Assembly: GCA_010672825.2 (NCBI GenBank)
Contig: JAAHFU020000001.1
Coordinates: 2,356,001 to 2,420,000, forward strand
Origin: Leptolyngbya sp. SIO1E4
Lineage (GTDB): Bacteria > Cyanobacteriota > Cyanobacteriia > Phormidesmidales > Phormidesmidaceae
DNA: 64,000 nucleotides
Reading direction: 5' to 3'
The first letter of the stretch is position 1; each line of letters starts with the position of its first letter. Position numbers and translations under genes: made by a program. The notes below the pieces were generated by a model that had not been told where the DNA came from, searched no databases, and saw nothing but the letters and a program-made list of their open reading frames with translations. Shown here piece after piece: positions 46,202-56,608 of the stretch.

Positions 46202-47419
46202 TTACTCGACTGTAACCAGTTCGGCGCTGGCTTTGAGCTGAAAAATTCGTTCGATGGCGGCTTCAACGGCACGATCAGGGGTAGATGCTCCGGAGGTGAC
46301 GCCCACGGTAATCGGCCCGGCCGGTAACCAGTTGTCGGTAACAGTCAAGTCACCATGTAGCGGTTTATGCTCAATGCGATTGCCGGGGCCAATGCGGTCA
46401 GGGCCATCAATGTGGTACGAAGGAATATCGCGCTCGATCGCAATTTCTTGCAGGTGAGTGGTGTTTGAAGAGTTGTAGCCACCAATCACGAGCATCAGAC
46501 TGACGGTCTCATCAACCAGCTCAAACATGGCATCTTGGCGTTCTTGAGTCGCATCACAAATAGTGTTGAACGCTAAAAAATGATCATTCAAGGCGTGTGG
46601 CCCATATTTTTGAATCATCGTACGTTCAAACAGTTTGCCAATGGCCTCTGTTTCGTCCTTGAGCATGGTAGTTTGGTTGGCAATCCCTACATGTGCCAGG
46701 TCGCGATCGGGGTCAAACCCTTCAGAGTAAGCATGTTTGAATTTGGTTAGAAATGCTTCGCGATCGCCCCCCTGCAAAATGTAATTAGCCACATATTGGG
46801 CTTCATCCAGGTTTAGCACCACTAGATACGTCTGGGCAAAGGAACTCGTTGCTACGGTCTCCTCATGCTTGTACTTCCCATGAATGATGGAGGTATGGGC
46901 CTTTTTCTTATGCTTTTCCACCGTATTCCAAACCTTGGAAACCCAAGGGCAGGTGGTATCCACAATGGTGCAGCCTTTATCGTTGAGCAACTGCATTTCC
47001 TGCACGCTAGCGCCAAAGGCGGGCAGAATAACGACATCGCCTGTCTCGACGACTGAAAAGTTTTTTTGCCCCTCGACGAGTTCTATGAAATGGACATTCA
47101 TTTCCCGCAGGCGCTGATTGACGCCAGGGTTATGAATAATTTCATTCGTAATCCAAATGCGCTCACGGGGAAAATGCTGGCGGGTTTCATAAGCCATGGC
47201 CACGGCTCGTTCTACGCCCCAACAAAAGCCAAAGGCCTTCGCCAGCTTGATAGTGACATTCCCTTGGGTCAGGGTGTAATTGTTATCACGGATTTTCTGA
47301 ATCAGGCTGCTCTGATACTCAGTTTGCATCTGGTCGGCCACGTCTTCATCGTGACCAAAACCCTTACGAAAATAATTTTCTGAGTGGTGCAGCGATCGCT
47401 TAAATGCTTTAGTATCCAT
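46202..47419 (-). CDS. ispH: 4-Hydroxy-3-methylbut-2-enyl diphosphate reductase
   Basis: Iron-sulfur enzyme of the last MEP-pathway step, making isopentenyl and dimethylallyl diphosphate. About 405 residues, the cyanobacterial/plant length. The three cluster cysteines are visible in [23 protein letters not shown] and [17 protein letters not shown] 47419 ([17 protein letters not shown]) follows AGGAG at good distance and is preferred over a frame 57 codons longer that runs into the next gene. It is a single gene; about 195 bases separate it from the FHA gene downstream. Confidence 0.95.
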   Translation of the reverse strand: MDTKAFKRSLHHSENYFRKGFGHDEDVADQMQTEYQSSLIQKIRDNNYTLTQGNVTIKLAKAFGFCWGVERAVAMAYETRQHFPRERIWITNEIIHNPGVNQRLREMNVHFIELVEGQKNFSVVETGDVVILPAFGASVQEMQLLNDKGCTIVDTTCPWVSKVWNTVEKHKKKAHTSIIHGKYKHEETVATSSFAQTYLVVLNLDEAQYVANYILQGGDREAFLTKFKHAYSEGFDPDRDLAHVGIANQTTMLKDETEAIGKLFERTMIQKYGPHALNDHFLAFNTICDATQERQDAMFELVDETVSLMLVIGGYNSSNTTHLQEIAIERDIPSYHIDGPDRIGPGNRIEHKPLHGDLTVTDNWLPAGPITVGVTSGASTPDRAVEAAIERIFQLKASAELVTVE

Positions 47420-47579
47420 GACACTCCTAGAGGTCACCAGCTTCACCTTAACTAGAATAACGGTTTGGCGACCCTCCGCTGAGGGATCAGCATTCAGAAG
47501 ATCAATGGTGAAACTAGGAAATGCTGGATAGAGCGGCAATGTCCCCCTCCTCTGAACCGGTTGAGGCTGGAGACATTGT

Positions 47580-48413
47580 TTAGTCTTCAAGTTCGGTGGT
47601 GAGCAACATGGCGATCGCGGTTCGCCATACTAGATAGCCCTGCTCATTCAGGTGCAGGCCATCCGTCGTAAACTCTTGGTGCAGAGCACCCTCGCCATTG
47701 GCAAACAGGGGATAGAGGTCGAGAAAATAGGCGTCATGGTCTTCTGCAATGTCTGCTAACGCCTCATTCACGGATTGAATCCGATAATTGGGAAGCAGCA
47801 GCAGGCGATCGCGCCCTTCCCAGGTCGCGTTTTCAGCACTGTGGGGCAAGATAGACTGCACAACAATGTGGGCATCAGGATGTTGGGTTTTGAGATAAAT
47901 CACCGCCTCTTCAATGTTGGCAATAACTTGCTCATCGGGCTTGCCTGCGATTAAGTCGTTGATCCCAATCATCAAGAAGAAACTCTCAACCTGGGCCTGA
48001 TCTAACACTGTCAGCCGCTGCCGTAGGGCGTCCGAATGTTCGCCAGAAATTGCCTGGTTAAGCCAGGTGCGCCGTCCAGGTAGAAGTTCGCGGGGAAACC
48101 ACAAACTAATCGAATCCCCAAGCAGGACGGTTAAGCGAGGGGCATTTTGGGCGGCCCTGGCTTCTTGACTGAGAAGGCTCACCCATTGCTGGTAATTGAG
48201 GTATTGGCGTTCGCCCATTTGGGGAACCCAATCAGAGGGCGCCTCCTCTGAGGTAACCGAGGCACTGGCCTGGGGGAGTACAGAGCCGTTCTGAACCTGA
48301 GAAGGTTGATTGTTACGCAGACCAACAATGACGGCTAGAAACAGTAAGCCATTCATGGCCAGGGAGAGCAACATCCAACTGGGTATCGTTCGCAACCGTT
48401 CCAGCACTATCAT
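47580..48413 (-). CDS. SGNH/GDSL-family hydrolase, membrane-anchored
   Basis: About 277 residues with an N-terminal signal anchor ([19 protein letters not shown]), then an SGNH esterase domain: block [12 protein letters not shown] (nucleophile Ser), block [11 protein letters not shown], block [13 protein letters not shown] (oxyanion Asn) and block [11 protein letters not shown] (Asp and His). It should act outside the cytoplasm on an ester such as a lipid, acetylated polysaccharide or peptidoglycan; the substrate is unknown. ATG 48413 is taken rather than a TTG 13 codons upstream, but neither has a good ribosome site. Its 3' end is about 160 bases from ispH. Confidence 0.88.
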   Translation of the reverse strand: MIVLERLRTIPSWMLLSLAMNGLLFLAVIVGLRNNQPSQVQNGSVLPQASASVTSEEAPSDWVPQMGERQYLNYQQWVSLLSQEARAAQNAPRLTVLLGDSISLWFPRELLPGRRTWLNQAISGEHSDALRQRLTVLDQAQVESFFLMIGINDLIAGKPDEQVIANIEEAVIYLKTQHPDAHIVVQSILPHSAENATWEGRDRLLLLPNYRIQSVNEALADIAEDHDAYFLDLYPLFANGEGALHQEFTTDGLHLNEQGYLVWRTAIAMLLTTELED

Positions 48414-48498
48414 GAAAAAGAGGAGATGCGGAATTGGCTCAAATTGTATCAAGCAGTTCTAGAGCCTGCTGCTTTCCTGAAGACTTCTTCTGGATCAT

Positions 48499-49590
48499 CT
48501 ACACGTTGAAGCGGAACAGCAGCACGTCGCCTTCCTGTACAACATAGTCTTTTCCCTCGCTACGAAGGAGACCCTTTTCTTTCATGGCATTCATAGATCC
48601 CCCTTCAACGAGGTCTTGATAGGCGACCGTTTCCGCTCGAATAAAGCCCCGCTCAAAATCCGAATGGATGACCCCTGCAGCTTGGGGTGCCAGCATGCCT
48701 GCTCTGATTGTCCAGGCACGGGTTTCTTTGGGGCCTGTGGTGAAGTAAGTGCGCAGCCCCAGCAGGTCATAGGTTGCCTGAATCAGGGACTGTAGGCCCC
48801 CTTCTTCGACGCCCAAAGCTGCCAAGAAGTCGGCGCGTTCTTCTGCCGATAGCTCAATTAGTTCTGCTTCCACCTGGGCAGAGACAATTACCACTTGTGC
48901 CCCTTCCCCGGCGGCAATGACTCGAACCTTTTCCACCCACTCATTGCCAGTGGCCAGATCATCTTCATTGACATTGGCGGCATAAATAACCGGTTTACGA
49001 GTCAACAAACCTAAGGGCCTGATCAGCAGCTCTTCCTCTGCCGTCAGATCTACTGTGCGGGCCGTTTTGCCTTCATTGAGTACGGGCAACAACTTCTCGA
49101 GGACGGTGACTTCGGCCTGGATTTCTTTATCTTTTTTGGCTTGTTTGCGAGCCCGCTCCAAGCGCTTTTCAACTTGCCCTAAGTCAGACAGCGTCAGCTC
49201 TAGGTTGATGATTTCGGCGTCGCGCATTGGATCAATCGATCCTGAGACGTGGATGATGTCATCGTTTTCAAAACAGCGCACGACATGAACGATCGCATCG
49301 ACTTCCCGAATGTTGGCCAAAAACTGATTGCCTAAGCCTTCGCCTTGGCTGGCACCCTTGACCAGCCCAGCAATATCGACAAACTCCACTCGGGCCGGGA
49401 TGATTTCTTGGGAGTCAGAAATTTTGGCCAAGACCTCTAAACGATGATCCGGCACAGCGACCACCCCAACGTTCGGTTCAATGGTGCAAAAGGGGAAGTT
49501 GGCAGCCTGGGCTTTCGCGTTGGCAACGACGGCATTAAAGAGGGTTGATTTTCCAACGTTGGGCAGCCCGACAATTCCGGCTCTGAGCAT
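48499..49590 (-). CDS. ychF: Redox-regulated ATPase YchF
   Basis: Obg-family P-loop protein that binds ATP in preference to GTP and associates with ribosomes and stress responses. The 363 residues have G1 GLPNVGKSTLFNAV, the FPFCTIEPNVGVV switch, G3 FVDIAGLVKGAS, the altered G4 region and a C-terminal TGS domain ending KDYVVQEGDVLLFRFNV. The gene stands apart from neighbours and is about 86 bases from the SGNH hydrolase start. Confidence 0.97.
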   Translation of the reverse strand: MLRAGIVGLPNVGKSTLFNAVVANAKAQAANFPFCTIEPNVGVVAVPDHRLEVLAKISDSQEIIPARVEFVDIAGLVKGASQGEGLGNQFLANIREVDAIVHVVRCFENDDIIHVSGSIDPMRDAEIINLELTLSDLGQVEKRLERARKQAKKDKEIQAEVTVLEKLLPVLNEGKTARTVDLTAEEELLIRPLGLLTRKPVIYAANVNEDDLATGNEWVEKVRVIAAGEGAQVVIVSAQVEAELIELSAEERADFLAALGVEEGGLQSLIQATYDLLGLRTYFTTGPKETRAWTIRAGMLAPQAAGVIHSDFERGFIRAETVAYQDLVEGGSMNAMKEKGLLRSEGKDYVVQEGDVLLFRFNV

Positions 49591-49848
49591 GGCGATCTTA
49601 CTGACTAGGTGATAGACCTATACCAGCATAGTGGATGTTTGAAAGCGCAACATTTTCTCAATTAGAAGAGCGCCCCAATCAGGCTTCTGATGAATTCGGA
49701 AAAACCTTGAGAGTGCGCTGTCAGCACAGTTCCCCTTCCCCGGAGAAATCTGCGAATCCAAAACGTACCGGGGTGAGAGTTTCATATGCCTCAGCCCCTG
49801 AGCAGAAATTTTTTGTGAATGGAACGTTATTGGGGCGCGAAAAAGTGT

Positions 49849-50067
49849 CTAACCCTCCTCCAAGGTTTCGATTAGCAAGTCCACTTGTGCTTGTCTGGCC
49901 TGCAGAAAGGTTTCACACTGACGCAGATGCGCGATGGCTTGCTCAAATTGGTCAAACACCTCTGCTAAAGGCAGTTCTCCTTGCTCAAGGGAGGCGACAG
50001 TGGCTTCAACTTCTGCCACGGTGGCTTCATAGGACCAGGTTTCAGCAGACTTGGGAGGAATGGACAT
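49849..50067 (-). CDS. xseB: Exodeoxyribonuclease VII small subunit
   Basis: 72-residue helical subunit that wraps the large subunit of the single-strand exonuclease. It shows the family pattern [46 protein letters not shown] stands seven bases before the ATG at 50067. It is about 277 bases downstream of xseA on the same strand, so the pair is likely an operon. Confidence 0.9.
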   Translation of the reverse strand: MSIPPKSAETWSYEATVAEVEATVASLEQGELPLAEVFDQFEQAIAHLRQCETFLQARQAQVDLLIETLEEG

Positions 50068-50344
50068 AAGGGTTCTCCTGTGGATTTTTTAGCGGGTAGA
50101 CATGATTCATGATTGTTGAGACACCCCCTCTTCGAGCGATGCGCTGCAGATACAGGGAGAGTTGCTTCAAATTTGCCTCTATTCGTTCCTCCCATTGGCT
50201 CAGCTGTCTATCGATAAGCCGTTTGCATTCGGATAAAGTACACCCTAAACTCCAAACCCCAGCCCCTGTCTTGATCAAGATGCTCTGGATCTAGATGGAC
50301 TCGACTCCACTCAACCAGGCCCGATGTCCAAAAGCGAGGCAGCT

Positions 50345-51622
50345 TCACGGCGATAGAGGTTGCCCAATGGGTTTCTGCTCGGTGTTGACGCTCAATACCT
50401 GAGCTGCGATCTCGCCTTCAGCCAGCTGAATGTGAAGGGTATCGCCCACAGCGACAGTTTGAGTCGAGTGCAGGACTTGATCGCCATCAGCACGCACGAC
50501 TGCATAGCCTCGTTTCAGGACTGAGGCTGGATCAAGCGTTCTCAAGGTTTGATGGAGGTGTTGGCACTGCTGCTGGGCGCTTTGGAGGCGATACTGCACG
50601 GTCTGCTTGAGCTGTTGTTGTAGCCACCTCAGGCGCTGATCTTCTTGCTGCAAAGTCTGATCTAGGCGCAGCTGCTCCAATCGCCGCCGGATATCGGCGA
50701 CGCGCTCGTAGTGCATTTGCACCGCTGACTGTAAAGCCCCTTTCACAGCCTGAGTGCGAGTGCGATGTTCTGCCCAGAGGTCTGCCAGATGGGGAACGGC
50801 CTGCTCTGCAGCGGCAGTAGGGGTATGGGCACAGAAATCAGCCGCCAGGTCGGCTAACGTTTCGTCACATTCATGGCCAATGCCCGTCATGACCGGTATC
50901 GGGCAGGTGGCAATGGCACGCACGACCCGCTCATCATCAAAGCAGTCTAAATCTTCACGGGCACCGCCCCCCCGCGCCAAAATCACCAAGGCTGCTCGTC
51001 CGTCAGTGGCGACTCGCTTTAAGGCTGCCACAATCGATTCAGGGGCTTGAGCCCCTTGCACAATGGCTGGAGATAGCAACACTTTTAGCCCGGGCTGCCG
51101 CTCCCGCAAAGTTCGCTGAATATCTGCCCAAGCGGCCGCTTGGGTAGAGGTGACCACCGCAATCTGATCTGGATAGGCTGGGAAGGGCCGCTTGAGGTCA
51201 CTATCAAATAGCCCTTCTGCAGCCAATCGTTGCTGCAGCTGTCGGCGTCGCAGGGCCTGCAGCCCTTTTCCAGCAGGCAAGATTTGTACCGCATTAATTT
51301 GATACTGGCCCCGTTGAGGGTATACCCGAATTTGCCCCAACAAAAAAATCTGCTCTCCCGGTGTCGGGTCTGTGGCTAGCTGATCCCGGCGCGATCGCCA
51401 GACAACTGCCCGAATTGAGGCGCTGCCATCGGGCTCTTGCAGCGTAAAAAAGAAATGTCCATGACGCTCACTGGCGCTAGACACCTCCCCAACTACCCAG
51501 ACCCGATGCAAATGCGGGTCCTGCTCGAGGAGTGATTGAATATAGTCTGTCACGCCTGCAACGCTAAGTGCGTCATCAGGAACCTCAGGCAACGGGGATA
51601 CTGCAGAGAAGACCATGGGCAA
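50345..51622 (-). CDS. xseA: Exodeoxyribonuclease VII large subunit
   Basis: Catalytic subunit of exonuclease VII, degrading single-stranded DNA from both ends in mismatch and recombination repair. The 425 residues hold the N-terminal OB fold (HRVWVVGEVSSASERHGHFFF), the catalytic domain with RGGGAREDLDCFDDERVVRAI and TGIGHECDETLADLAADFCAHTP (split: TGIGHECDETLAD, AADFCAHTPTAAAE) and a long coiled coil. It lies divergent to recA with the recA promoter between, and upstream of xseB. In the 277-base xseA-xseB interval there is a 78-codon frame that overlaps xseB and that I reject. Confidence 0.95.
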   Translation of the reverse strand: MPMVFSAVSPLPEVPDDALSVAGVTDYIQSLLEQDPHLHRVWVVGEVSSASERHGHFFFTLQEPDGSASIRAVVWRSRRDQLATDPTPGEQIFLLGQIRVYPQRGQYQINAVQILPAGKGLQALRRRQLQQRLAAEGLFDSDLKRPFPAYPDQIAVVTSTQAAAWADIQRTLRERQPGLKVLLSPAIVQGAQAPESIVAALKRVATDGRAALVILARGGGAREDLDCFDDERVVRAIATCPIPVMTGIGHECDETLADLAADFCAHTPTAAAEQAVPHLADLWAEHRTRTQAVKGALQSAVQMHYERVADIRRRLEQLRLDQTLQQEDQRLRWLQQQLKQTVQYRLQSAQQQCQHLHQTLRTLDPASVLKRGYAVVRADGDQVLHSTQTVAVGDTLHIQLAEGEIAAQVLSVNTEQKPIGQPLSP

Positions 51623-51671
51623 TTTTCATTCCTGAGACCGATTTCCGGCACCGCCTGCCTGTAGAATTTTA

Positions 51672-51685
51672 GTACAGGTGTATGT
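51672..51685 (+). promoter_or_regulatory. LexA-like box upstream of recA
   Basis: AGTACAGGTGTATG matches the cyanobacterial LexA consensus RGTACNNNDGTWCB with one mismatch (T for C at position 13). It lies 107 bases before the recA start and near the xseA start, where it could act on both genes. SOS control is not universal in cyanobacteria, so this is tentative. Confidence 0.4.
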
Positions 51686-51791
51686 ATGATAAAAGGGGAA
51701 AAATCATCAATTTTATCGCTAGACTAAACTCTGATCTTGCTTCAGCTCCAGCCGTGAGCGATCGCCTGCATTCGACCACTTAAAGGACAGT

Positions 51792-52850
51792 ATGGCTAAG
51801 ACCACTACCGGCAACACCGAGAAAGATAAAGCATTGAGCATGGTGCTCAATCAAATTGAGCGTAACTTTGGTAAGGGTTCCATTATGCGCCTCGGTGATG
51901 CGAGCCGCATGAAAGTGGAGACGATCCCGACTGGAGCGCTGACTTTGGACTTGGCGCTAGGGGGTGGGTTGCCGAAAGGTCGAGTTATCGAAATTTACGG
52001 CCCCGAAAGCTCGGGTAAAACGACCCTTGCCCTCCATGCCCTGGCCGAGGTGCAAAAACAGGGGGGAACCGCTGCCTTTGTGGATGCTGAGCATGCCCTT
52101 GATCCTGAATATGCTCAAGCCTTGGGCGTCAATATTGAGGATCTACTCGTTTCTCAACCGGATACCGGAGAAGCTGGCTTAGAGATTGTGGATCAGCTGG
52201 TGCGATCCTCTGCGATCGACGTGGTCGTCATAGACTCTGTGGCCGCCTTGGTTCCTCGGGCAGAAATTGAAGGGGAAATGGGGGATGCCCATGTCGGTCT
52301 CCAGGCGCGCCTGATGAGCCAGGCACTACGAAAGATCACAGGCAACATTGGGAAATCAGGCTGTACCGTTATTTTCTTGAACCAGCTCCGGCAAAAAATT
52401 GGGATTGTCTACGGCAACCCAGAAACGACCACGGGGGGTAATGCGCTGAAATTTTACTCGTCGGTCAGGCTAGATATTCGCCGGATTCAAACCTTGAAAA
52501 AGGGCAGTGAGGAATATGGCATTCGAGCTAAAGTCAAGGTGGCCAAAAACAAAGTGGCTCCTCCATTTCGCATCGCTGAATTCGATGTGATTTTTGGTCG
52601 AGGAATTTCAACCTTAGGCTGTGTTCTCGACTTGGCAGAGCAGAACAACATTATTGTTCGCAAGGGTGCCTGGTATAGCTACAAGGGCGAGAACATCAGC
52701 CAAGGTCGCGATAACGCCATCAAGTTGATGGAAGAAAAGCCTGAGTTAGCTCAAGAAGTGGAGGCTCAGGTCAGACAGAAACTCGAAATTGGCCGAGATG
52801 CAACAGCGAATGGAAAAGCTGAGGCTGGGGCGGAAGACGCTGACGCGTAA
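51792..52850 (+). CDS. recA: Recombinase RecA
   Basis: ATP-dependent strand-exchange protein of homologous recombination. The 352 residues are standard: Walker [16 protein letters not shown], Walker [13 protein letters not shown], loop L1 with [22 protein letters not shown] (broken: [21 protein letters not shown]), loop L2 region [20 protein letters not shown], and an acidic C-terminus ([10 protein letters not shown]). GGACAG precedes the ATG. No intein or insertion is present. Confidence 0.98.
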   Translation: MAKTTTGNTEKDKALSMVLNQIERNFGKGSIMRLGDASRMKVETIPTGALTLDLALGGGLPKGRVIEIYGPESSGKTTLALHALAEVQKQGGTAAFVDAEHALDPEYAQALGVNIEDLLVSQPDTGEAGLEIVDQLVRSSAIDVVVIDSVAALVPRAEIEGEMGDAHVGLQARLMSQALRKITGNIGKSGCTVIFLNQLRQKIGIVYGNPETTTGGNALKFYSSVRLDIRRIQTLKKGSEEYGIRAKVKVAKNKVAPPFRIAEFDVIFGRGISTLGCVLDLAEQNNIIVRKGAWYSYKGENISQGRDNAIKLMEEKPELAQEVEAQVRQKLEIGRDATANGKAEAGAEDADA

Positions 52851-52901
52851 AAAATTCAAGGCTAACTGAAACCCTGTGAGCTTAGCAGCATGCTTGCCAG
52901 T

Positions 52902-53636
52902 TTAGTCTTGGCTGAATTCAGACGATTGATGCATAAAGTGCAACGTCTTCTCCAAACTGACGGAGCTGATGTCTTCTGCTGAATCCAAAGCATCATGGGC
53001 CTTAGGTGACAGCGGTGTCTCCATCGGGGCAGTTGGATGTACGGTAACCGCGTTTAACTGCTGCACGATATCTGGAGCCGGAGGCCCAACGCGGCGAAAT
53101 TCTGACCCGGTAAAAAAGCCAAAGTTCAAGCTGCCTAGACGTACTAGATCGCTATCTTGCAGAATATAACTCTCACGAACCCGAACCCCATTTACATAGG
53201 TTCCGTTAGTGCTGTTTAGATCGTAGAGAATAAACCCGCAGGTGTCGTCATAGCGGATAGCTGCGTGGCACCGAGAAAGCCGTCGATCGCGAATGGGTAG
53301 AGAGGTCTTATTCGGGTCACGGCCAATTGTCCAGATTTGGTCGTAGAGGTTGGGCTGCAGAAAGATCTGCGATCGCTCTTCCGATAAGTTGGTAATTAAC
53401 AATGCCTGCTTATCTGTCACTAAGCCCAGCACGTAAGAAAAATTACCGGGTCGAACAGGCATCTGTTTGTCTACAGCTGCCAGACTCAGAATTTCATTTA
53501 GCAGGGCTGGATTCTGTTCATACAGCCGCTTAAAAGTTTGAAACAAATTCAAACTGTTCTGGATATCTTCATGGGAAGACTCCATATTTGAGAGCGCGTA
53601 TTCACTTAAAGCCTTGGGATCAAACATTATCCCCAT
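52902..53636 (-). CDS. FHA-domain protein
   Basis: 244-residue soluble phospho-threonine-binding protein. An N-terminal helical part (DPKALSEYALSNMESSHEDI...LFQTFKRLYEQNPALLNEIL) is followed by the FHA domain at about 100-175, with WTIGRDPN, SRCHAAI and NSTNGTYVNGVRV, all binding residues present. The C-terminus is Pro/Thr-rich and could itself be phosphorylated. Unlike the FHA protein at 45.4 kb it has no membrane span. It is convergent with recA, with 51 bases between the stops, and has no obvious operon partner. Confidence 0.9.
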   Translation of the reverse strand: MGIMFDPKALSEYALSNMESSHEDIQNSLNLFQTFKRLYEQNPALLNEILSLAAVDKQMPVRPGNFSYVLGLVTDKQALLITNLSEERSQIFLQPNLYDQIWTIGRDPNKTSLPIRDRRLSRCHAAIRYDDTCGFILYDLNSTNGTYVNGVRVRESYILQDSDLVRLGSLNFGFFTGSEFRRVGPPAPDIVQQLNAVTVHPTAPMETPLSPKAHDALDSAEDISSVSLEKTLHFMHQSSEFSQD

Positions 53637-54210
53637 CTCAACTCTCTCAAACTAATGAACCCAGTCACACGAGCTTGCCCTAGGACAAGGCTTTTGCGGA
53701 TCTTTGACACCATTTCGAACCTGCTTCAGGAGGGAGAGGCCGAAAACTCTCGCAGTCGTGTGCCGTACGGTCGATTGGGATATGATTGCACAGCGCTCTT
53801 TAGAGAATTTGTATCCCCAGTCTACCCACATGGTTGAGAGAGATTTCAGGCAGTTGGTCAAGAGTCTGTTGAGTCATCTACCTGAGTGCCTCCCATCCTT
53901 AACCTTTTCTCGACAAGGAGCAAGCAAGCGCTGCTCATGTTGGGAGACTAAACGCACACATCAAACCGTCGTGTTTGAAAGATCCCCTCAAGCGTGAACC
54001 TGACTCAGTATTGCAGCTCCATCTTGGCTCTTTATGAACAGCTCCTTATGAACAAAAGGCCCCGCCTGCACCCGTTACCATGGCCTCAGCATCCATTGCT
54101 AATATCAGCATATTAGTCAAAAGACTGACTGGCTTACATGACCGCTAAAGCTTGCCTAAAACGTTAGGATATCGTAAGGAATTCTTAAAATTTGTTGAGG
54201 TTTTAACCCT
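53637..54210. other. Spacer upstream of grxC
   Basis: 574 bases. Several overlapping short frames on both strands (for example 53704-53997 plus) show no protein-like sequence and are not called. CTAATAT/ATATTAG (54099-54116, spacer CAGC) is a perfect inverted repeat about 95 bases before grxC and may be a regulator site. Confidence 0.4.
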
Positions 54211-54483
54211 ATGCCATCTCCCAAAGTAGAAATCTACACTTGGAGTCGCTGCCCCTTTTGTATCCGTGCGAAAGCGCTGTTAGACCGTAAGGGAGTTGAG
54301 TATGTGGAATATTGCATTGATGGAGACGAAGACGCCCGAGCAGACATGGCCGAACGGTCAAATGGTCGCCGCTCTTTACCCCAAATCTTTATCAATGATC
54401 AGCATGTGGGCGGCTGCGATGACCTCCATGACTTAGAGGGACAAGGCCAGCTAAATTCAATGCTGGATATGAGTGCTGTATAA
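54211..54483 (+). CDS. grxC: Glutaredoxin 3
   Basis: Small glutathione-dependent thiol oxidoreductase. The 90 residues have VEIYTWSRCPFCIRAK with the dithiol active site CPFC, and the glutathione-binding elements SLPQIFIND and GGCDDLHDLE. A single-gene unit. It may serve ribonucleotide reductase, methionine sulfoxide reductase or protein deglutathionylation, as in Synechocystis. Confidence 0.95.
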   Translation: MPSPKVEIYTWSRCPFCIRAKALLDRKGVEYVEYCIDGDEDARADMAERSNGRRSLPQIFINDQHVGGCDDLHDLEGQGQLNSMLDMSAV

Positions 54484-54598
54484 GTCCTGCCTAAGCCGAG
54501 CTTAGGGCCGCTCTGCTTCTCGGCTAAATTTCAATGCTCCCTGAGATTTGTCGAGACAGCGCATAGGCTTGATAAAAGCAACCGGTTTAACGACTTTC

Positions 54599-54650
54599 AA
54601 AAACCCCAGAGATGTGTCAGAAGTTTGATACATCATCTGGGGGTAGTTTT
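54599..54650. terminator. Terminator between convergent grxC and hpf
   Basis: AAAAACCCCAGAGATGTGTCA (54599-54619) pairs with TGATACATCATCTGGGG plus TAGTTTT (54627-54650) with two or three mismatches and a short loop. It lies between convergent genes and ends in T runs on both strands. Confidence 0.65.
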
Positions 54651-54679
54651 GTGAAGTCTTGGGTAAAGCGAGTTAAGGC

Positions 54680-55312
54680 TTAAACCACAGAGGCGGCTGT
54701 CTGAACATGACCATTGGTGACCGCTTGCCCGTTTTGTCGGGGTTGCAGCAGTCCATATCCGCCATGATTGCGCTCGTAGATGACGTTAATTTCTCCGGTG
54801 TCGGCGTTGTTGAACATATAAAAGTCATGGTCGACAAGCTCAAGCTGCTCCAAGGCTGCTTGAATGGTCATCGGCGGCATGGAGAAATATTTCGTTCTCA
54901 CAACCGCTTCCGGAAGCTGCGGAGACTTGGTTTCTAAAAGCTCAGACACATTAGCTGTAGGCGCATCTACTGCAACCAACGCATCGTTGGGCTTCACCGA
55001 TGAGAAATTGCGATCTTGTCGCTTTTCCTTGTATTTCCGCAACTGGCGGGTTATTTTATTTGCCACCATGTCGATGCTGGCATAAAGGTTTTCACTGCTT
55101 TCTTCAGCGCGAACAATGGCTCCATTAATGTAAAGTGTGACTTCTGCAGATTGTTTAGGGTTAATCCGAGCGTTTCTGGCAACGGACAGATTTACATCTA
55201 CCTCATGGGTTAAGTGCTTAAAGTGGTTGACGGACTTGGAGATTTTCTGATCTACGTAACTGCGGATGGCATCTGTGATCTCGATGTTCTTACCTTGAAT
55301 CACGAGCTTCAT
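54680..55312 (-). CDS. hpf: Ribosome hibernation promoting factor, long form (LrtA)
   Basis: Binds the 30S decoding centre and dimerises ribosomes in darkness or starvation; the cyanobacterial form is the light-repressed LrtA. 210 residues: the N-terminal S30AE domain ([20 protein letters not shown] to about residue 105) and the C-terminal dimerisation domain ([41 protein letters not shown]). The length is that of long HPF. It diverges from lipB. By analogy expression would rise in the dark. Confidence 0.95.
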   Translation of the reverse strand: MKLVIQGKNIEITDAIRSYVDQKISKSVNHFKHLTHEVDVNLSVARNARINPKQSAEVTLYINGAIVRAEESSENLYASIDMVANKITRQLRKYKEKRQDRNFSSVKPNDALVAVDAPTANVSELLETKSPQLPEAVVRTKYFSMPPMTIQAALEQLELVDHDFYMFNNADTGEINVIYERNHGGYGLLQPRQNGQAVTNGHVQTAASVV

Positions 55313-55456
55313 GGAGCAGCCTCCGTAAGATATTGCCTTATATTTTCACCCTAACACCTTGTATTTTGGACGACAGTTGCGTTTAGGATCTTTTGCATCG
55401 GTTGATAATTCTTGATGCTCCACTTAGGGAAAATCAGTGTAAAGGGGGCGCGTTTG

Positions 55457-56173
55457 ATGCCACTATCCAATGCATTTGAGAAACCTCCCACCCTGGATGA
55501 GCTTTCAACAGAGGCTGCTTGCTGGCTCTACCGGCTTGGGATCGTTCCCTATCTAACGATTTGGCAGTGGCAAAAACAGTTAGTTGATGCCCGTCGCCAC
55601 AGGGCAGATTTACCGGATGTGTTGATGCTGTTAGAGCACCCTCCTGTGTACACCCTAGGGCAGGGAGCCAGGGAGCAGTTTATTAAATTTGCGCCTACTG
55701 CCTCAATGCCGCCTGTGGTCAGGGTCGAGCGAGGGGGGGAGGTTACATACCATTGTCCAGGGCAGCTGGTGGGCTATCCAATTTTGAATTTGCGGCGGCA
55801 TTGCCCAGATTTACATTGGTACTTACGCCAGCTTGAAGAAGTTTTGATTAGAACCTTACACAATTTAGATATTCCAGGAGAACGACTCCCTGGTCTGACG
55901 GGTGTTTGGGTCAATGGGCGGAAAGTTGCTGCTATTGGGATCAAGGCGAGCCGCTGGATCACGATGCATGGATTTGCCTTGAATGTATGTCCTGATTTAT
56001 CTGGGTTCCAGCATATTGTGCCCTGTGGCATTGTCGATAAGCCTGTTGGTAGCTTGCTTCAGTTCAACCCCAACATCACCCTCGATCACGTGCGCGCCAC
56101 GCTAGAGCAGGAGTTTTCTAACGTCTTTCGCTGTCAGCTACTCCCTCAAAGCCAGCCAAATTTCCTGCGCTAA
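55457..56173 (+). CDS. lipB: Octanoyltransferase
   Basis: Transfers octanoyl from acyl carrier protein to lipoyl domains, the substrate for LipA. About 238 residues, with [23 protein letters not shown] (broken: [17 protein letters not shown]), [18 protein letters not shown], the catalytic Lys region [18 protein letters not shown] and the catalytic Cys in IVPCGI. ATG 55457 is taken over one 15 codons upstream because the AAAGGGGG stretch lies just before it. lipA is in the same window 46 kb away, so the two steps are not co-transcribed. Confidence 0.94.
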   Translation: MPLSNAFEKPPTLDELSTEAACWLYRLGIVPYLTIWQWQKQLVDARRHRADLPDVLMLLEHPPVYTLGQGAREQFIKFAPTASMPPVVRVERGGEVTYHCPGQLVGYPILNLRRHCPDLHWYLRQLEEVLIRTLHNLDIPGERLPGLTGVWVNGRKVAAIGIKASRWITMHGFALNVCPDLSGFQHIVPCGIVDKPVGSLLQFNPNITLDHVRATLEQEFSNVFRCQLLPQSQPNFLR

Positions 56174-56608
56174 GGGGTCAGGGCTTTTTGACAATCGAAC
56201 GGGTGATGTCGGCTGCTGTTGCGGAATGATGTCTCTATGTTGTGAATAAAAAGTGTAAATAAGTCTCTCGTCGAGCAAGTTTTTGCGCTGTAGTGCCTCT
56301 GAAATCGCCGTCTTGAGGGGATAATCTCATTCTGACCAATTTCCTAAAGTTTCCCTTTAGTTTATGGAATAGGGGGTCTGACCCCTCATTAAAGGCGCGA
56401 TCGCACGCTACAGTGAAAATACTATGAGGTAAGGAACTCGCCTGAAACGCGCGCTAATTTTGAAATTCCTGGAAAAATCCCTGATCCTGGGTTGAGACAA
56501 CCCTTGATTCTTCTGAGCTTTTCTCTTCACTTCAGGTGCTGATGCTTGGCATAGCTCGTGAAGGCCGCAACGACTCTCCCGATTTTGTTCGCATCTTCCT
56601 TTGAATCT
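56174..56608. other. Spacer with GGGGTC/GACCCC hairpin
   Basis: 435 bases. GGGGTC-T-GACCCC (56373-56385) is flanked by CCTTTA/TAAAGG-type arms (about 56354 and 56394), so a longer imperfect stem can form. It may terminate or process the lipB message. No ORF is credible. Confidence 0.4.

Noticed and set aside
49635-50069. 144-codon plus-strand frame
   Set aside because: It lies antisense to all of xseB, which has the clear family pattern and ribosome site.
50042-50278. 78-codon minus-strand frame between xseA and xseB
   Set aside because: It overlaps the xseB start, and its helical Arg-rich sequence is not recognised; kept only as a remote possibility.
53652-53997. Overlapping short frames on both strands upstream of grxC
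   Set aside because: All are under 100 codons with no protein-like pattern; mutually overlapping frames are typical of non-coding DNA.
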